Shown: positions 10,620-22,165 of the stretch, piece after piece | How positions within the stretch are numbered: the stretch's first letter is position 1 | Layout: every line of letters starts with the position of its first letter | Origin: Hysterangium stoloniferum | Lineage: Eukaryota > Basidiomycota > Agaricomycetes > Hysterangiales > Hysterangiaceae | NCBI GenBank assembly: GCA_015178975.1 | Contig: WHVD01000008.1 | Coordinates: 868,001 to 932,000, forward strand | Length of the DNA stretch: 64,000 nt | Direction of reading: 5' to 3' | The notes under the pieces: model-generated | Seen by the model: the letters and a program-made list of their open reading frames with translations, nothing else | What the model was told of the DNA's origin: nothing | Databases searched by the model: none | Translations under genes and position numbers: made by a program

Positions 10620-10846
10620 TATATTGTATTGTATTTTGACATATTTTATTGTATATTAATTTATTGCATTTTATTTCTTTTATTCTATTTTTAAACATTT
10701 TATTTTGATTTATTGTATTTTATTTTTATTTTTCCAATTTTATTTAATTTTGACGCATTTTATTTTCATTTACTGTATTTTATTTTAATTTATTCTATTT
10801 TATTTTATTTTTAAACATTTTATTTTCATTTATTGTATTTTATCGA
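10620..10846. repeat. AT-rich imperfect repeat
   Basis: Runs of TATTTTATT and TTTATTGTATTTTATTT with no clean period. Low-complexity; no gene. Confidence 0.8.
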
Positions 10847-10879
10847 ATGCTTCCATGAGGGGCACAGGACCAAAACGGC

Positions 10880-11410
10880 GTGGGGAATTCATCCGGAAAC
10901 ATCGTGGGAAATGTGTCCCTGAGGGGTGCGGGAAATAGTCCCATGAAGGGCATGGGAAATTCATATGTGAATGGCATGCCAAATGCTTATGTGAATGGCG
11001 TGGAAAATGCTTATGTGAATGGCGCAGAAAATGCTTATGTGAAGGGTGTGGGAAATGCTGACATGAAGCATGCAGGAAATTCATTTGGGCATGTGACGTG
11101 GTTCCAGGCATGTGACAAATACTCCTGCGGCCTGACAAAATACTCCCATGCAGTTCAAAAATGCTCCCGGGCATATAACAATACTTCCGTGCATGTGACA
11201 AAATACTCCCACACATGTAACAATACTCCCGCGGCATCGGAAAATACCTCCGTGCACGTGACAAAATACTCCCACGTGGTAACAATATTCACACATGTCA
11301 TGAAATACCTCCGCGCAAGTGACAAAATACTCCCACCCATCACAAAATACTTCCGCACCCATCACACAATACTCCTGCGGTGTCAAAAATGCTTCCGCGA
11401 ATGGCAAAAA
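10880..11410 (+). repeat. Degenerate 22-24 bp minisatellites
   Basis: First block (about 10950-11060): near-24-bp units around AAATGCTTATGTGAATGGCG. Second block (about 11100-11400): 20-24 bp units around GTGACAAAATACTCCCACRC. Units are heavily diverged, so this part is older or less homogenised than the 19-bp array. Confidence 0.8.
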
Positions 11411-11835
11411 GCCTCCAAATTTGCTCCTGTGCTGACTAATAACACCCTTCGGGCGCTAACACACCCTCACAAATTGGGGAAAAAGCTTGGGTGCTCCGCG
11501 CCCTCACAAATATGGCCTGTGGCGCCTAGGAACGCCCACAGACCCACCATGCTCCTTTCACTTATTTGATGAGCCTGGGAACCCTTGCTATGCTGTGGGG
11601 CGGTCACTTCATGACTTGCTGAGATCAGCTGATGGTACCTTTATGGCATCTTTTTGGGCCCACAACCCACAGAGCAACTTTAGTATAGTCAACACCTTTG
11701 GCCCACCACCCACTGTCCAACTTTAACTAATATGATCACCTCACATGCTGAATTTGGCCAAGCTTGCAAATCAACTTATTTGAGTCATGCCATTCACTGG
11801 AGATGGATCTGGACTCACCGTGAAAGACAGCACTA
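11411..11835. other. Right flank of minisatellite cluster
   Basis: Contains the right copy of the bracketing direct repeat (11537-11617). Otherwise no gene or element end recognised before the solo LTR at 11836. Confidence 0.6.
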
Positions 11836-12505
11836 TGTTACGACCGTGTCGCAACCCGACGGTCCCTGAGGTTATCATCACCTATCAGCATTTCAAGTTA
11901 TCATTCAAGTCATCACATCAGAAACCGTTGGTCTCCCGATGCTGACATAGGCTTTCACGGCGATCAAACTCCGTTTACACCCCCATCAAAATATACTCAT
12001 ACTATATACTTGTAACCCTCAGACTATTTCCTTTTCTTGTAATCCTGCTCTCGGTTATTTCACGGCCTCTGAACTAATCATAACCTTCCCGTTCCTAGTC
12101 AAGCTTATTTGTCAATAATGTTTTCCACTCTTCTCCTAGTTAGTATTTTCTAGATGCCAAATATTTGTATATGAACCCGCTGTAGTTGTAGTTACTAGGC
12201 AATCAGAATATTGACTCAGAATACCCTCATACATCTCTAGAAGTCTCATACTAAGTATTCCACCCTCCACCTTTGTGTGTGCTCGCCCACTCTCAGTTCC
12301 CAACCCCTTGGCCTGACACTCGACTTATCCTTTGGTCCCGATCAGTAACTCATCGTGAGGTGCTCGTCAGGACTAGTCTTCACCTGTCCAAAATTTAAGG
12401 ACACCCAACAGATATTTGCAAGGGCACAGCATATAAGCTGAAGCCAAGTCCTTCTGATCAGTCCCTGTCGGCCGACCAACATTAGTCAGTTTTCAGTTCT
12501 TAACA
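11836..12505 (+). mobile_element. Solo LTR, family A, copy A1
   Basis: Begins TGTTACGACCGTGTC and ends CAGTTCTTAACA (670 bp), flanked by CACTA at 11831-11835 and again at 12506-12510. No internal region is present, so it is the product of recombination between two LTRs. It is more diverged than copies A2 and A3. It carries the shared LTR hairpin (stem CAGC/GCTG, loop ATATAA) at 12427-12440. Confidence 0.93.
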
Positions 12506-12510
12506 CACTA

Positions 12511-14185
12511 TAACATTCCATCAGAATCCTGGTTGTTATGCCTATCATCTGCCTTCAAGAGAATGTAATGAAAATCTGAGGTGTGATGGAGTCTCTGCAA
12601 TGACTTTCTTGTCTCTGAGTGAGAGTCTGCAGGCATTGACTTCTATTAATTTTTCAAGCTATAGCAACTGGGTGCACAAGGTAGTGTGACTGCCTGAAAT
12701 GAAATCTTGTGGAATGGCTTATTATTATAACATCTGATATAATATCATAATATGTATCAAATTAGAAATCAATGAATACTAATTTTTAAACTATTAGTGA
12801 GAAATATGCCAAAATAGGACTCACTCCAGTCATACTGGTCAATTATCACCTTCAAATATTTGAGGGAAAGTTTTTTTGAAACAAATAAAGTAGTATGTTA
12901 AGTTTTAGGCAATATATGTATATGCAGGTTATAGGGGGTTCTCAATGCAGCTGGCCAGCTGCTGCTTCTAAATATTGTCTTCAAGGTTTCATTAGAATCA
13001 AATATGAGTATTATCACATTTTCAAATATGTCACCATGTTTTAAGTAAAAATAATCAAAAAGTCTCCTCAAAAGAAGCATTTTGTCCACCCTGCCTAATT
13101 AGGAAGGTAAATAGTGTGACACTACAAAACCATATACTAGTTTTCTCCTAGTGCATAAATACCTAAAATGTACTTTAAAAGAAAGTCATCAAGTGTAATA
13201 TCATCAGTGAAAAGTGATAAAAATGGGTTTAGGGTTTAGACTTGAAGTCCATTATGTGTATATACATACATATGTATGTACATATATTGCTTCAAATTTA
13301 ATTGACCACTGCATCAAAAAGACTTCCTCTCAGATAACCCCCCTATAATCTGTATATATATTGCTTTGAATTTAATAGACTATTGTATCTTTCAAAATGA
13401 GTTTCCCTCAGATATTTGAAGGTGAGAACTTGGCCAGTATGACTGCTGTGCTACCTTCTTCCTAACTAGGAAGTAGAACACTCATGTCTTCAAGGGTTTC
13501 ATTGTAATCAAATATGAAGGTCATCAAGTGTAATATTTTCAATGGAGGTAAAAGTGATAGAAAATGCAGATTTATTTATCTGTATAATTGATTCTAGCCC
13601 TCTTCCAAAGTGACATTTTACCCATATTGTCTAAAGGCTGTTTCTCATTGTTTTCACCATGCTTGCATTTCAAAACCATTCTTGGTTTGGGGTAATTTTG
13701 GGGAATAATTGGAACAGTTAGATCTTTCCATGCCCTCACTGAAATTTGGTTCTGACTGTAAATCAAAAATCATAGATTACTGTAAATGTATTATTAATTC
13801 TGACATTTCTGAGGAAGGTTTTTTTTATTACATACTATGTTTCCTTCCTTCTTAAATGCTGGTATACTGTCATTTCACCAATACATATAGTGTATCTCCA
13901 TGTGTATTTCCAGCATCCATGTCCCATTGATAATTATGTATGTACAGTATGTATGTACTAGCTGGCCCAGCTGACACTATCTCAAACACTTGTCTTTCAA
14001 GCAGGCCAATGGATTCCTTATCAACATCAATGTATGGTGAAAGAGAGGACAAGGTGTATTGAGACTGCTATGTACATACATACATATGTTGTAAGAGAGT
14101 ATAAAAAATGATTGGATGCTCAAGGAGCTGGTGGAAGGAGGTATCTTCTGTGGGGTAACTTTGTAATCATGATAAAGAGTAAGGA
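12511..14185. other. AT-rich repeat-derived sequence without genes
   Basis: No coding region seen. Segments around 12650-13310 recur as inverted copies around 16330-17100, for example the stretch with TTTAGGGTTTAGACTTGAAGTC near 13225 and its reverse complement near 16450. Part of it (13320-13560) is a second, direct, diverged copy. This suggests an old unclassified element. Short ATGTACATACATAC microsatellite-like runs occur at 13260-13280 and 14070-14085. Confidence 0.5.
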
Positions 14186-14817
14186 TGTTAGGATCCACAC
14201 CTTTTTGGACCTCTGAAACCTATTTTGACTCAGTTACACCTTCAGCACCCTGACATTGGCACTCCCACATATGATATCACCATCCATGGCACCCAATATT
14301 TGTCACACCCTGTCACTATTCCATTCTGCTCTACATGTACATGCTCATTTTTTCCACCTCACACTCTTAATATGTCTATATGTCATTTGTATTTAGTTTT
14401 GTTTGATCCATTTCCTCTTCCCATGCTTCCTTTGACCCATTCCCACTTCACTTCCTTGATTGGACCTCCAGCCACCCATTTCATTTTGTATAAATACTTT
14501 TCCATGCATGTTACAAGTTCTTCAGTTTGAATATCAACTTAGATTAGCCCATTTGACTTGTGAAAACCTCCCCCTAATCTCTATCCTCAAATACCCCTCT
14601 AGAATCCTCATAGTTGGTGGCATGCCACAACTATACTACCCCTATGGCACTTAGTATTTTGGCCTCCCAGTTGAGTGAGCTGAGTGTTGTATTCATTCTA
14701 TATCATACTATCTGCTCTGTTTGAAATGCCAGAGCACATTCATGTGAGGGTGCAACACATAAGTTGAAGCCAAGCTCCACTCAGCCTTATAGAGTTGGAC
14801 CTCCCAACTAGTATGAT
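14186..14817 (+). mobile_element. LTR fragment, family G, copy G1
   Basis: Starts TGTTAGGATCC and matches G2 (15596-16264) along its length, including the motif GGTGCAACACATAAGTTGAAG near 14754. The 3' end after CTAGTATGAT is missing and sequence passes into a Tc1-like fragment. Confidence 0.75.
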
Positions 14818-15529
14818 TGTGAGTAAAGGCTTTTTTCTCTTCACAACAGTCCTCATTCCAGCCTTTTTGAGTGCCCTATGAACAGTTCTCACTGAAATGG
14901 ACTCCCCAGTCATATCTTGAAGGGTTTTGGTAATCTCAATAGCCTTCTGAGAAGTGATTTGGTGAATGGAATAATGAATATCTGAGGTGGAAAGCTTGCA
15001 TGGACAGCCACCAGATGATTTGGCAAGTGATGGACAATGGGTAGAGTGAATTCTGGATATACAGTAGTAGAGCCTGGCCAGTGATTTTAGAGATCTGAGA
15101 AGTAGACTTGCCCTTAATGAGGAAAGTGAGAATGTGGCTAAGCTGCGGAGGAGTGAGAGCCTTTATGGTGTAGAATGTTGAGTTGTTGAATTACAAAGTA
15201 AATAGCTGTATATATATGTGTTGTATATATAATTTTGACATGTCACATGATTTTTATTTGCACTTATTTGCATATAATAAATAAGGTTATGAGTTAATCA
15301 TGTGACCAGGACAAAACCTTCCAATGTGTGTTCATTAGTATTTTATTTATAGTGTGGGAAATACTGATGCTTATGTCATAATATTTTGAGAGTAAATATG
15401 TAGATAACATGCAGACCTAACCACTCACCAAATTTCAGCCGTCTATAGCTACAATGGTTCTTTGAGTTATTCAAGAATCTTTGCACAACTAAAAATCATA
15501 GGAAAGGTTTTGTCACTCACTGTAAGTTG
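14818..15529 (-). mobile_element. Broken Tc1-like transposon (second family)
   Basis: The right end reads GTTTTGTCACTCACTG followed by TA, so the element begins CAGTGAGTGACAAAAC on the minus strand. An inner inverted copy of the terminal motif (GGACAAAACCTTCC) lies near 15312-15325, the same arrangement as in the Tc1 element at 1223. The left end is lost at the junction with LTR G1. The interior encodes the N-terminal part of a transposase on the minus strand. Confidence 0.75.
14830..15195 (-). pseudogene. Tc1-like transposase N-terminal fragment
   Basis: Minus-strand reading shows LTPPQLSHILTFLIKGKS, then after frame changes SDIHYSIHQITSQKAIEITK and SVRTVHRALKKAGMRT, which is the paired helix-turn-helix DNA-binding region of Tc1 transposases. 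The catalytic domain is absent because the element is truncated at about 14820. Several stops and shifts. Not functional. Confidence 0.75.
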
Positions 15530-15595
15530 AAGCCAAGCTCCACTTTGTTTTGTAGAATTGGACCTCCCAATTGGTATGATTTATATTGTAACCCC

Positions 15596-16264
15596 TGTTA
15601 GGATCTGAACCATTTTGGATCTCCAACATTTGTTTTGGCCAAGTTACACCCTCACCATCCTGACATTGGCACCCCACATGCATCACCACTATCCATGGCA
15701 ACCCAATACTCATCACCCCATTCTGCCTCTGATCCCAATGGTCCTCCATCTCCACTATATGTCCATCCTCATTCCCTGCTACCTCACTCCTCTAATATGT
15801 TGCTTCATCACTTGTATTTAGTTTGAGTTTGATCTGTCACTCTCCCCCATGCTTCATTTGACCCATTCGCCCTCCACTTCCTTGATCAGACCTCCAACTC
15901 TCTGTCCTACTTAGTATAAGTACTTCCCATGTATCTTACAAGTTCTGTAGTTCAAAAATTGACTTAGATTAGCCCTTTTGACTTGAGGAATCCCCTCCTA
16001 ATATCTCCTCTCAATTATCTCTCTTTGTCATAGTTGTTGGCATGCCATGACTATAATATGTACCTTATAACACTTTAGTATATATCATATTATCTTCTCT
16101 GTTTGAAATACTGGAGCACCCCTAACAGTTCATGTGAGGGTGCAACACATAAGTTGAAGTGAGGCTCCACTTGTCTTATAGAGTTGGACCTCCTGACTAG
16201 TATGATCCCTATCATTGGCCCCCTGACAAGGACTTCCCCACTCCCCTAGGCTTAGATCTTAACA
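15596..16264 (+). mobile_element. Solo LTR, family G, copy G2
   Basis: Begins TGTTAGGATCTG and ends CTTAGATCTTAACA (669 bp). Flanks are ACCCC (15591-15595) and CCCCC (16265-16269), a 4-of-5 match. Carries the LTR hairpin with stem CAAC/GTTG and loop ACATAA at 16143-16156. The 60 bp before it (15533-15595) is another fragment of a family G tail. Confidence 0.75.
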
Positions 16265-16542
16265 CCCCCTGATGTATAACTCCCTTTGCCCTACTTTCAA
16301 CTTAGATCTTAACAATGAGTGGTATGAGTGGTAGACTGGGGGCTATAGTGAATGGGTGTGCAAGGCATGGCTAGTGCGATTGCCTGGTTCAAGGTTTGAT
16401 GTAGTAGTCTACTGTATTAAATTTGAAGCAATATATGTATAGTGGACTTCAAGTCTAAACTCTAAACCCTAAATTTATTTTATTACTTTTATCTCCATTG
16501 ATATTATTACCACTTGATAACCTTCTTTTAAAGTACACTTTG

Positions 16543-16848
16543 TGTAAGGACAACTCTCTAGACTGCACTGACTTGCACTGTGACTGAGTTGGGGCACTAG
16601 CAGAGGGAATCTGAAGTAAGTCTATACCTATCTACATATTTACATACATACAGAGTACAATACTACTTACCTAGCAGAGGGAATCCAAAGAGAAAAGTCT
16701 AAGGAGCCCTCAGCTAGTGGGTGACTAACTAAAGGTCCAGCAGAGTTTGAAAATGTGACAAAGACAAGGTGCCCTCACTCTTGACTTATGAGACTAGATT
16801 TTAGATGGTCAGAAGTGAATTTGGGAAACTTGAGGCTGTCCCCTGACA
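16543..16848. mobile_element. Short solo LTR, family H, copy H1
   Basis: A 306-bp unit beginning TGTAAGGACAACTC and ending CCCCTGACA, flanked by CTTTG on both sides (16538-16542, 16849-16853). A second copy with its own target duplication is at 53467-53771. TG..CA termini and 5-bp duplications indicate an LTR element, but no internal region is known from this window. Confidence 0.85.
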
Positions 16849-16853
16849 CTTTG

Positions 16854-17690
16854 TGTGAATGTTTATGCACTGAAAGAATAAAGATACATAATTTTGTAGT
16901 GTTGCACTATTCACCTTCCTAATTAGGCATGGGCACACAGTGTGCACCCCAAAAGGCAGACAAAATACTTCTTTTGGGGAGATATTTTGATTATTTCTAC
17001 TTAAAAATGGCAATATATTTGAAAATGAAATAATACTGATATTTGATATTAATGAAACCCTTGAAGACAATATTCAGGAGCAGCAGCTGACTTTTGAGCT
17101 GTGACTTCATTTTGAGTGTCATACTACAGTTTAGGGCACTTTCACTAAGCAATAAGTAATTTCATCCATGAGCCTCCAAAAATGTGGTACACAATTTTAA
17201 GTTTCATATGTGTAATAAAGAAGACAAAGGGAATAAAGATCAGAAAAATAGGAGATGTATATAATGTAAGTTTCCAATGATTTGAAAAGAAATATCACCG
17301 GTTTTAACAATGTGATGATCAAAAAGTTCAACAAATAACATACATATCTTCCCACACCTCAGCATAGCCCATAGAAGTTCCATCTATTGACGGAAATTAC
17401 AATTCTTCAATGTTGGGTCCACAAACTCGAACTTGGCACACCTTTTCAAATGCTTGAACTTCCCTGCCCTATTCCACGTCCCATCAAGCAACTCGCCATC
17501 AGCCTCATCTCAACCATGTGATGTCGCTTCATCAGAAACACTTATGAGCATGCAAGTGAGAATGGCATTGCACATGATGTACAAACATTACAAACCTGTC
17601 ATTGAAAATAGTATCAGCCTTACTGGATTGTACGCCATCTGTGTCTCCAGACTTGGTTTCTCCTGTTTCTCCTAGAACAGCTGGACTTAT
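16854..17690. other. No gene recognised
   Basis: The left half continues the AT-rich repeat interrupted by H1. From about 17140 to 17690 the sequence is not obviously repetitive within the window and may be the original upstream region of the oxidoreductase gene now at 22166, separated from it by the Copia insertion. Confidence 0.4.
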
Positions 17691-17960
17691 TGTTAAATGT
17701 GACCTGTGACTTACTGTGACATGTGACACACTCAAGTCTGAGGAAAGTTGTTACTATTCAGGTCACTAACTACAAGCTTATATATGTTATACATCAGTAG
17801 GCTTGTTAGCTGTCAGAAGTGACAGCTGATTGACAGCTTGAATGGAAACTGACAGCTGTCATGGGAAATGAACTGGGAATACCCTTGAACATGCTGGAAG
17901 GTTCTAGAAGGTTCTAGAAGGTTCCAGAAGGTTTTGGAGACAGTGGAGGCAGTTTTAACA
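17691..17960 (-). repeat. Copia 3' LTR
   Basis: 270 bp, TGTTAAATGTGACC to GGCAGTTTTAACA on the plus strand. Contains a TATATATG box and a run of GGTTCTAGAA-type repeats near its right end. Confidence 0.93.
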
Positions 17961-18069
17961 GACCCCCCTGATCTCACATGTCTCCAAAGAAAAAGAAACA
18001 GAGAGAGAGACAGAGAGAGAGACTTTGCTAAACTACATAGAGTAAGAAAAAAGAAAAAAGAACTAAGTT

Positions 18070-19575
18070 CTAATGCCCCATTCCATCATGGCAAAATTGA
18101 ACCTTGGGAGAGGATAGAGGCTTCGTTAGAATATCTGCAATTTGTTCTGCAGTAGGAATATAGGAAGGAGTAATACACTTGGCATTTACAGCATCCCTAA
18201 GCCAATAGTAGTGAAGATCAAGATGTTTCATCCTCCCATGATGCTCAGGATTCTTAGCCACACTGATGGCAGACTGGTTGTCAATGTGTAGAGTGGAGGG
18301 TTGATTAACTTGGTAGCCAAATTCACCTAGGATTTTTTGCATCCAGGCAATCTCCTTGCCAGCTTCTACAGCAGAGACAAATTCTGCTTCAGTTGTAGAA
18401 AGTGTGACAATACTTTGCAGTTTACTACTCCAGCCAATAGCACCTCCAGCCATCATAGTTACATAACCCCCAGTGGATCTTCCAGAATCAATGCAATCAC
18501 CATGAGCAGCATCAGTATATGTGGTGAATAATTCAGAGCCACATTTACCAGAGTAATGCAACTTGTATTCCAGTGTACCTTTTAGGTATCTGAACAAGTG
18601 CTTCACTGCTGTCCAATGCTTTGGTCCAGGATTGCCATTAAAACATGCCAAGTAGGACACAGTATAAGCAATATCTGGACAGGTCATAGTAGCCAGGTAT
18701 TGTAAAAACCCAACAGCACTGAGATAAGGAACACTATGCATAAAATCCACCTCTGCAGCATTCTCAGGACCTATTTCCTTGGAAAGGGATGTACCAGGTG
18801 TCATAGGTGTGAGAACTGGATGACAGTCAGACATGTTATAACGCTCAAGCATGTTGAGAATAAACTGTCGCTGATCAAGAGTAAGGAGACACTTAGAGCG
18901 ATCTCTACCAACTCCCACACCAAGTAAATAAACAGTGGGTCCAAGATCATGGCATTTGAAATGCAGGGACAATTGCTTGACAGCTTTGTCAATGGCAAGA
19001 GTGGACTTGGATGCAAATGTAATATCATCAATGTAAATGGGCACAAAGATCTTGACCTCTCCATTTGAGTAAATGTAAACAGAGGTATCAGATTCAATTC
19101 GTTTGAAGTCCATTTTAGTAAGTGCACCATGTAATTTGATGTTCCATTGACGAGATGACTGCTTGAGACCATAGAGTGATTTCAAGAGTCTGAGAACCTT
19201 ATTAGGACCTCCTTGATGGAAGCCTTCAGGTTGTCTCATATAGATTGTCTCATCAAGGTCACCATGAGTGAAAGCGGCAGAAATATCAACAGAGCGCAAG
19301 TCCATGTCTTCAATGGCAGCTAGGGCCAGAATCAAACGCAGAGTTGCAGGTCTAAAAGTAGGTGCAAACACTTCATTGTAGTCAATGCCAGGACATTGTG
19401 AGTATCCTTTGGCAACAAGGCGAGCTTTATAACGCTCAATTGTGCCATCTGCATTGTGTTTGACTTTAAACACCCAACCTGAACCAATTGCCTTTGCACT
19501 AACTGGAAGGTCAACAAGTTCCCATGTCTTGTTTTCTACCAGTGTATTGTACTCTGCATTTATCTGCATCATCAC
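18070..19575 (-). pseudogene. Copia reverse transcriptase and RNase H
   Basis: 501-codon open segment. It begins inside the RT N-terminal region (ENKTWELVDLP, then VAKGYSQCPGIDYNEVFAPT, the conserved Copia block). It includes the catalytic IYIDDITFAS motif, and RNase H with the STTEAEFVSAVEAGKEIAWM block and LHIDNQSAISVAKNP. It is in the same frame as the integrase segments upstream, but a frameshift at about 19570 disconnects it from the linker segment at 19511-19804. Length and motif order are normal for Copia, so this part is the best preserved. Confidence 0.92.
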
Positions 19576-19915
19576 CTTTCATAGCCTGCTTGTAGTTTTG
19601 TGGATCAGCAGTTGAAGCTGTTCCAACAAACTGTACTTCCTCATAATCAATGTCCTCATCATCATCCTCAGCTAGAGCTGGAGCTGGTTGTACCTTCCAC
19701 CATTCACCAGGTTGCTTTGAAACATGCTGAGAGCGACGAAGCTGTGGTTCTGGTGCAGGTGGAGGAGATAGTTGAATAGGTTCTTCAATACCAGGAGGAG
19801 GCAAAGGAGGTTCAGGAAGTGCAGGAATCTGAGCAGGAGGTGCAGGAACATGAACAGGAGGTGCAGGAACATGAACAGGAGGTGCAGGAACATGAACAGG
19901 AGGTGCACAGTAGAT
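19576..19915 (-). pseudogene. Copia integrase-RT linker, frameshifted
   Basis: The coding sense is in a different frame (19511-19804) from the flanking segments. The readable protein is Pro-rich, with about three copies of a seven-residue PPVHVPA-type repeat encoded by a 21-bp DNA repeat near 19840-19905, followed by RRSQHVSKQPGEWW and an acidic tract. One frameshift lies near 19910 and one near 19570. The 21-bp repeat is a likely slippage site for the first. Confidence 0.8.
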
Positions 19916-21543
19916 AGACCAGGAAAATGGTGTTCATCAAATACAGCCCGTTCAGAGATGATAAACTTCTTTGTAATAGGGTTGTAGAATTGCCAACCTT
20001 TGTATCCTACTGGATAGCCAAGAAAGATGCATCTCTCCATGTGTGACTGGAGTGACTTCCTTTTGTCCTCTTGAATGTAAACATAGGCAGTACACCCCCA
20101 CACTCGCAAGTTGCTCACATCTGGTTTCTGCTTGTACCATTGCTCATAGGGTGTAGTTTTGGGAAATGGTGCAGTAGGCAGACGATTCCATACATAGACA
20201 TAAGATGCCACAGCATGGTTCCAGAATGAAGCAGGCATACGTGCTTCATGCATCATGGCAGTGACATGATCAGCCAAGGTACAATTGGCTCATTCTGCAA
20301 CTCCATTCTGTTGAGGGCGATTGTAAGTATTATGATGGTGTGCTATTCCACATTCATCTGTAAACTTGATGAAAGCATTTGACATGTATTCTCCTCCTTT
20401 GTCATCCTTCAGGGCTTTGACCTTGCAACCCAGAAGATTCTCAGCATAAGCTTTGTATCTCCTGAATGCTTCAAATGCATCACTCTTCCGTTTTAAGAAC
20501 AGAACAGCTCGCAACTTGGTGCAATCATCAATAAAGGTTATCCAGTAGTGATAACCCTCAGTTGTTTGCACAGGAAGTGGTCCATGTAGATCACTATGAA
20601 TAAGCTCAAGTGGTTTCTGAGATTGACTTGGTGAGGTAGGAAATAGATTGGCAGTCATTTTGCCAGCAAGGCAAGGTTCACAGATGGGATCAGGCTGTTC
20701 CTTTGAGTCAAGGTTTAAGCCAACCACTAATCCTTCTCTGATCATCTTCTGGACATCAGCATAGCTGTGGTGTCCAAGACGGCGATGCCAGAGGTTGATA
20801 TCAAAGGGCAGAGTGGAGGCAGCACCAGCTTGCTCAATAATAGGTGCAGTGGTACCATTTAGAATACCTGCATTCTGTGCAGTAACTCTGGCTGTAAACA
20901 AAGTCTGGCCAGAGAGTTTGAAATGCATGGTTGTTCGATCAATCTGTATGAGTAGTCCTTTGTGCCTTGTGAGATAAAGACAAGACAGTAGGTTCCTGCA
21001 CAGTTGTGGTACATGTAAAACTCTTGTAAGCTCCACAGATCGCGATTTCCTTCCATTTATAACTGGGTTGAATACCACAGAACCAACTCCTGCAGAGTAA
21101 ATAACAGTATGATCTGCTAACTTGATTGGGACACATAATGGTGTGTAGTTACGCAGCCAATGACTATGAGGAGTCAGATGACTCCTAGCACCTGTATCAG
21201 CAAGCCAATCATAGTCAGAACCATTCTGCAGGGTGGAGGAATCGGATGAGGAGAAAGCAAGTGCATTTCCAGTATATTCAACATTGTTCTGAGACATTGT
21301 CTTCTGAGGCCTCTTTGGCTTCTTCTTCCTTTTAGCACGATTGGTAAGGACACTCTCCTGTGCTTCCTGCTGCTTCTTGATGAAGTGATGACACTTGTCC
21401 ATAGTATGGTTGGTCATGGAGCAGAAAGTACATTTGAGAAATGCAGTGGGTGCATTGCCCTGAGACATTGTCTCCTGAGTGCTATTTGCCTTCTTCCCTT
21501 GAGTCTGATTGACTTTAGGGAATTGGGGAATGGAAGAGGGCAT
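19916..21543 (-). pseudogene. Copia Gag end, protease and integrase
   Basis: Starts at ATG 21543. The order is a zinc knuckle CTFCSMTNHTMDKC, the protease motif DWLADTGARSHL, the integrase zinc-binding part (H..H..CEPCL), then the integrase core with SDLHGPLP, DDKGGEY and NGVAE (D, D, E). An in-frame TGA at 20290-20292 follows NGVAE; the family normally has Arg there, and CGA to TGA is a CpG transition. The frame reopens at 20277 and runs on through the integrase C-terminal part. The usual Gag capsid domain before the knuckle is missing: only 241 bp separate this ATG from the LTR. Confidence 0.9.
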
Positions 21544-21770
21544 TGTAGTATAGACGTAGCAAACTCACAAAGAAGTGGAGAAAAAAGGTATTTAACTCGA
21601 GGTCCAGACGGTAGTCTCGAGGGAAACTCAGCCTTAGTGGCATACAAGTTCCTCCCTACTAGCAATAGCAATAAGGCTGGGCCTGGCAGGGGAATATAAA
21701 GTATAGGCTGAAACTTACTCAAAAGAAGCGAGTTTGCAAAATGTTATACAGTACTAGAGCGCTTAGAGCA

Positions 21771-21784
21771 CAGGGCCCATAACC
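21771..21784 (-). promoter_or_regulatory. Copia primer-binding site, half-tRNA iMet type
   Basis: On the minus strand GGTTATGGGCCCTG directly adjoins the 5' LTR. Its complement CAGGGCCCATAACC looks like the 5' anticodon stem and CAU loop of initiator tRNA-Met, as used in half-tRNA priming by Copia-type elements. The same start GGTTATGGGCC occurs at 25117 after another LTR. Confidence 0.7.
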
Positions 21785-22054
21785 TGTTAAATGTGACCTG
21801 TGACTTACTGTGACACGTGATACACCCAAGTCTGAGGAAAGTTGTTACTATTCAGGTCACTAACTACAAGCTTATATATGTTATACATCAGTAGGCTTGT
21901 CAGCTGTCAAAAGTGACAGCTGGTTGACAGCTTGAATGGAAACTGACAGCTGTCATGGGAAATGAACTGGGAATACCCTGGAACATGCTGGAAGCTTCTA
22001 AAAGCTTCTAGAAGGTTCCAGAAGGTTTTGGAGACAGTGGAGGCAGTTTTAACA
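21785..22054 (-). repeat. Copia 5' LTR
   Basis: 270 bp, aligned end to end with 17691-17960; about 10 differences counted by eye (roughly 96% identity). Several differences are C/T or G/A. Confidence 0.93.
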
Positions 22055-22165
22055 CTTATTTCATTCCTGAAATGTATCCAAACAGTAAGGATAATCTTAT
22101 TTCAACGCCGTGGATTAGCAGTCTCACTGCTATTTAAATCTCAACAATCCACCCCTGGCAGAGAA

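Larger units (their letters stand above)
17691..22054 (-). mobile_element. Ty1/Copia retrotransposon, complete with two LTRs
   Basis: 4364 bp bounded by 270-bp LTRs and by CTTAT on both sides (17686-17690, 22055-22059). All coding is on the minus strand, so the right LTR is 5'. The LTRs differ at about 10 positions. A polypurine tract (reverse of GACCCCCCTGAT, from 17961) adjoins the 3' LTR. A half-tRNA-type primer site adjoins the 5' LTR. The polyprotein has a stop and two frameshifts, and little room is left for the N-terminal Gag domain. Confidence 0.95.

Noticed and set aside
17433-17675. 80-codon plus-strand ORF before the Copia element
   Set aside because: No recognisable motif or codon signal; more likely upstream sequence of the oxidoreductase gene.
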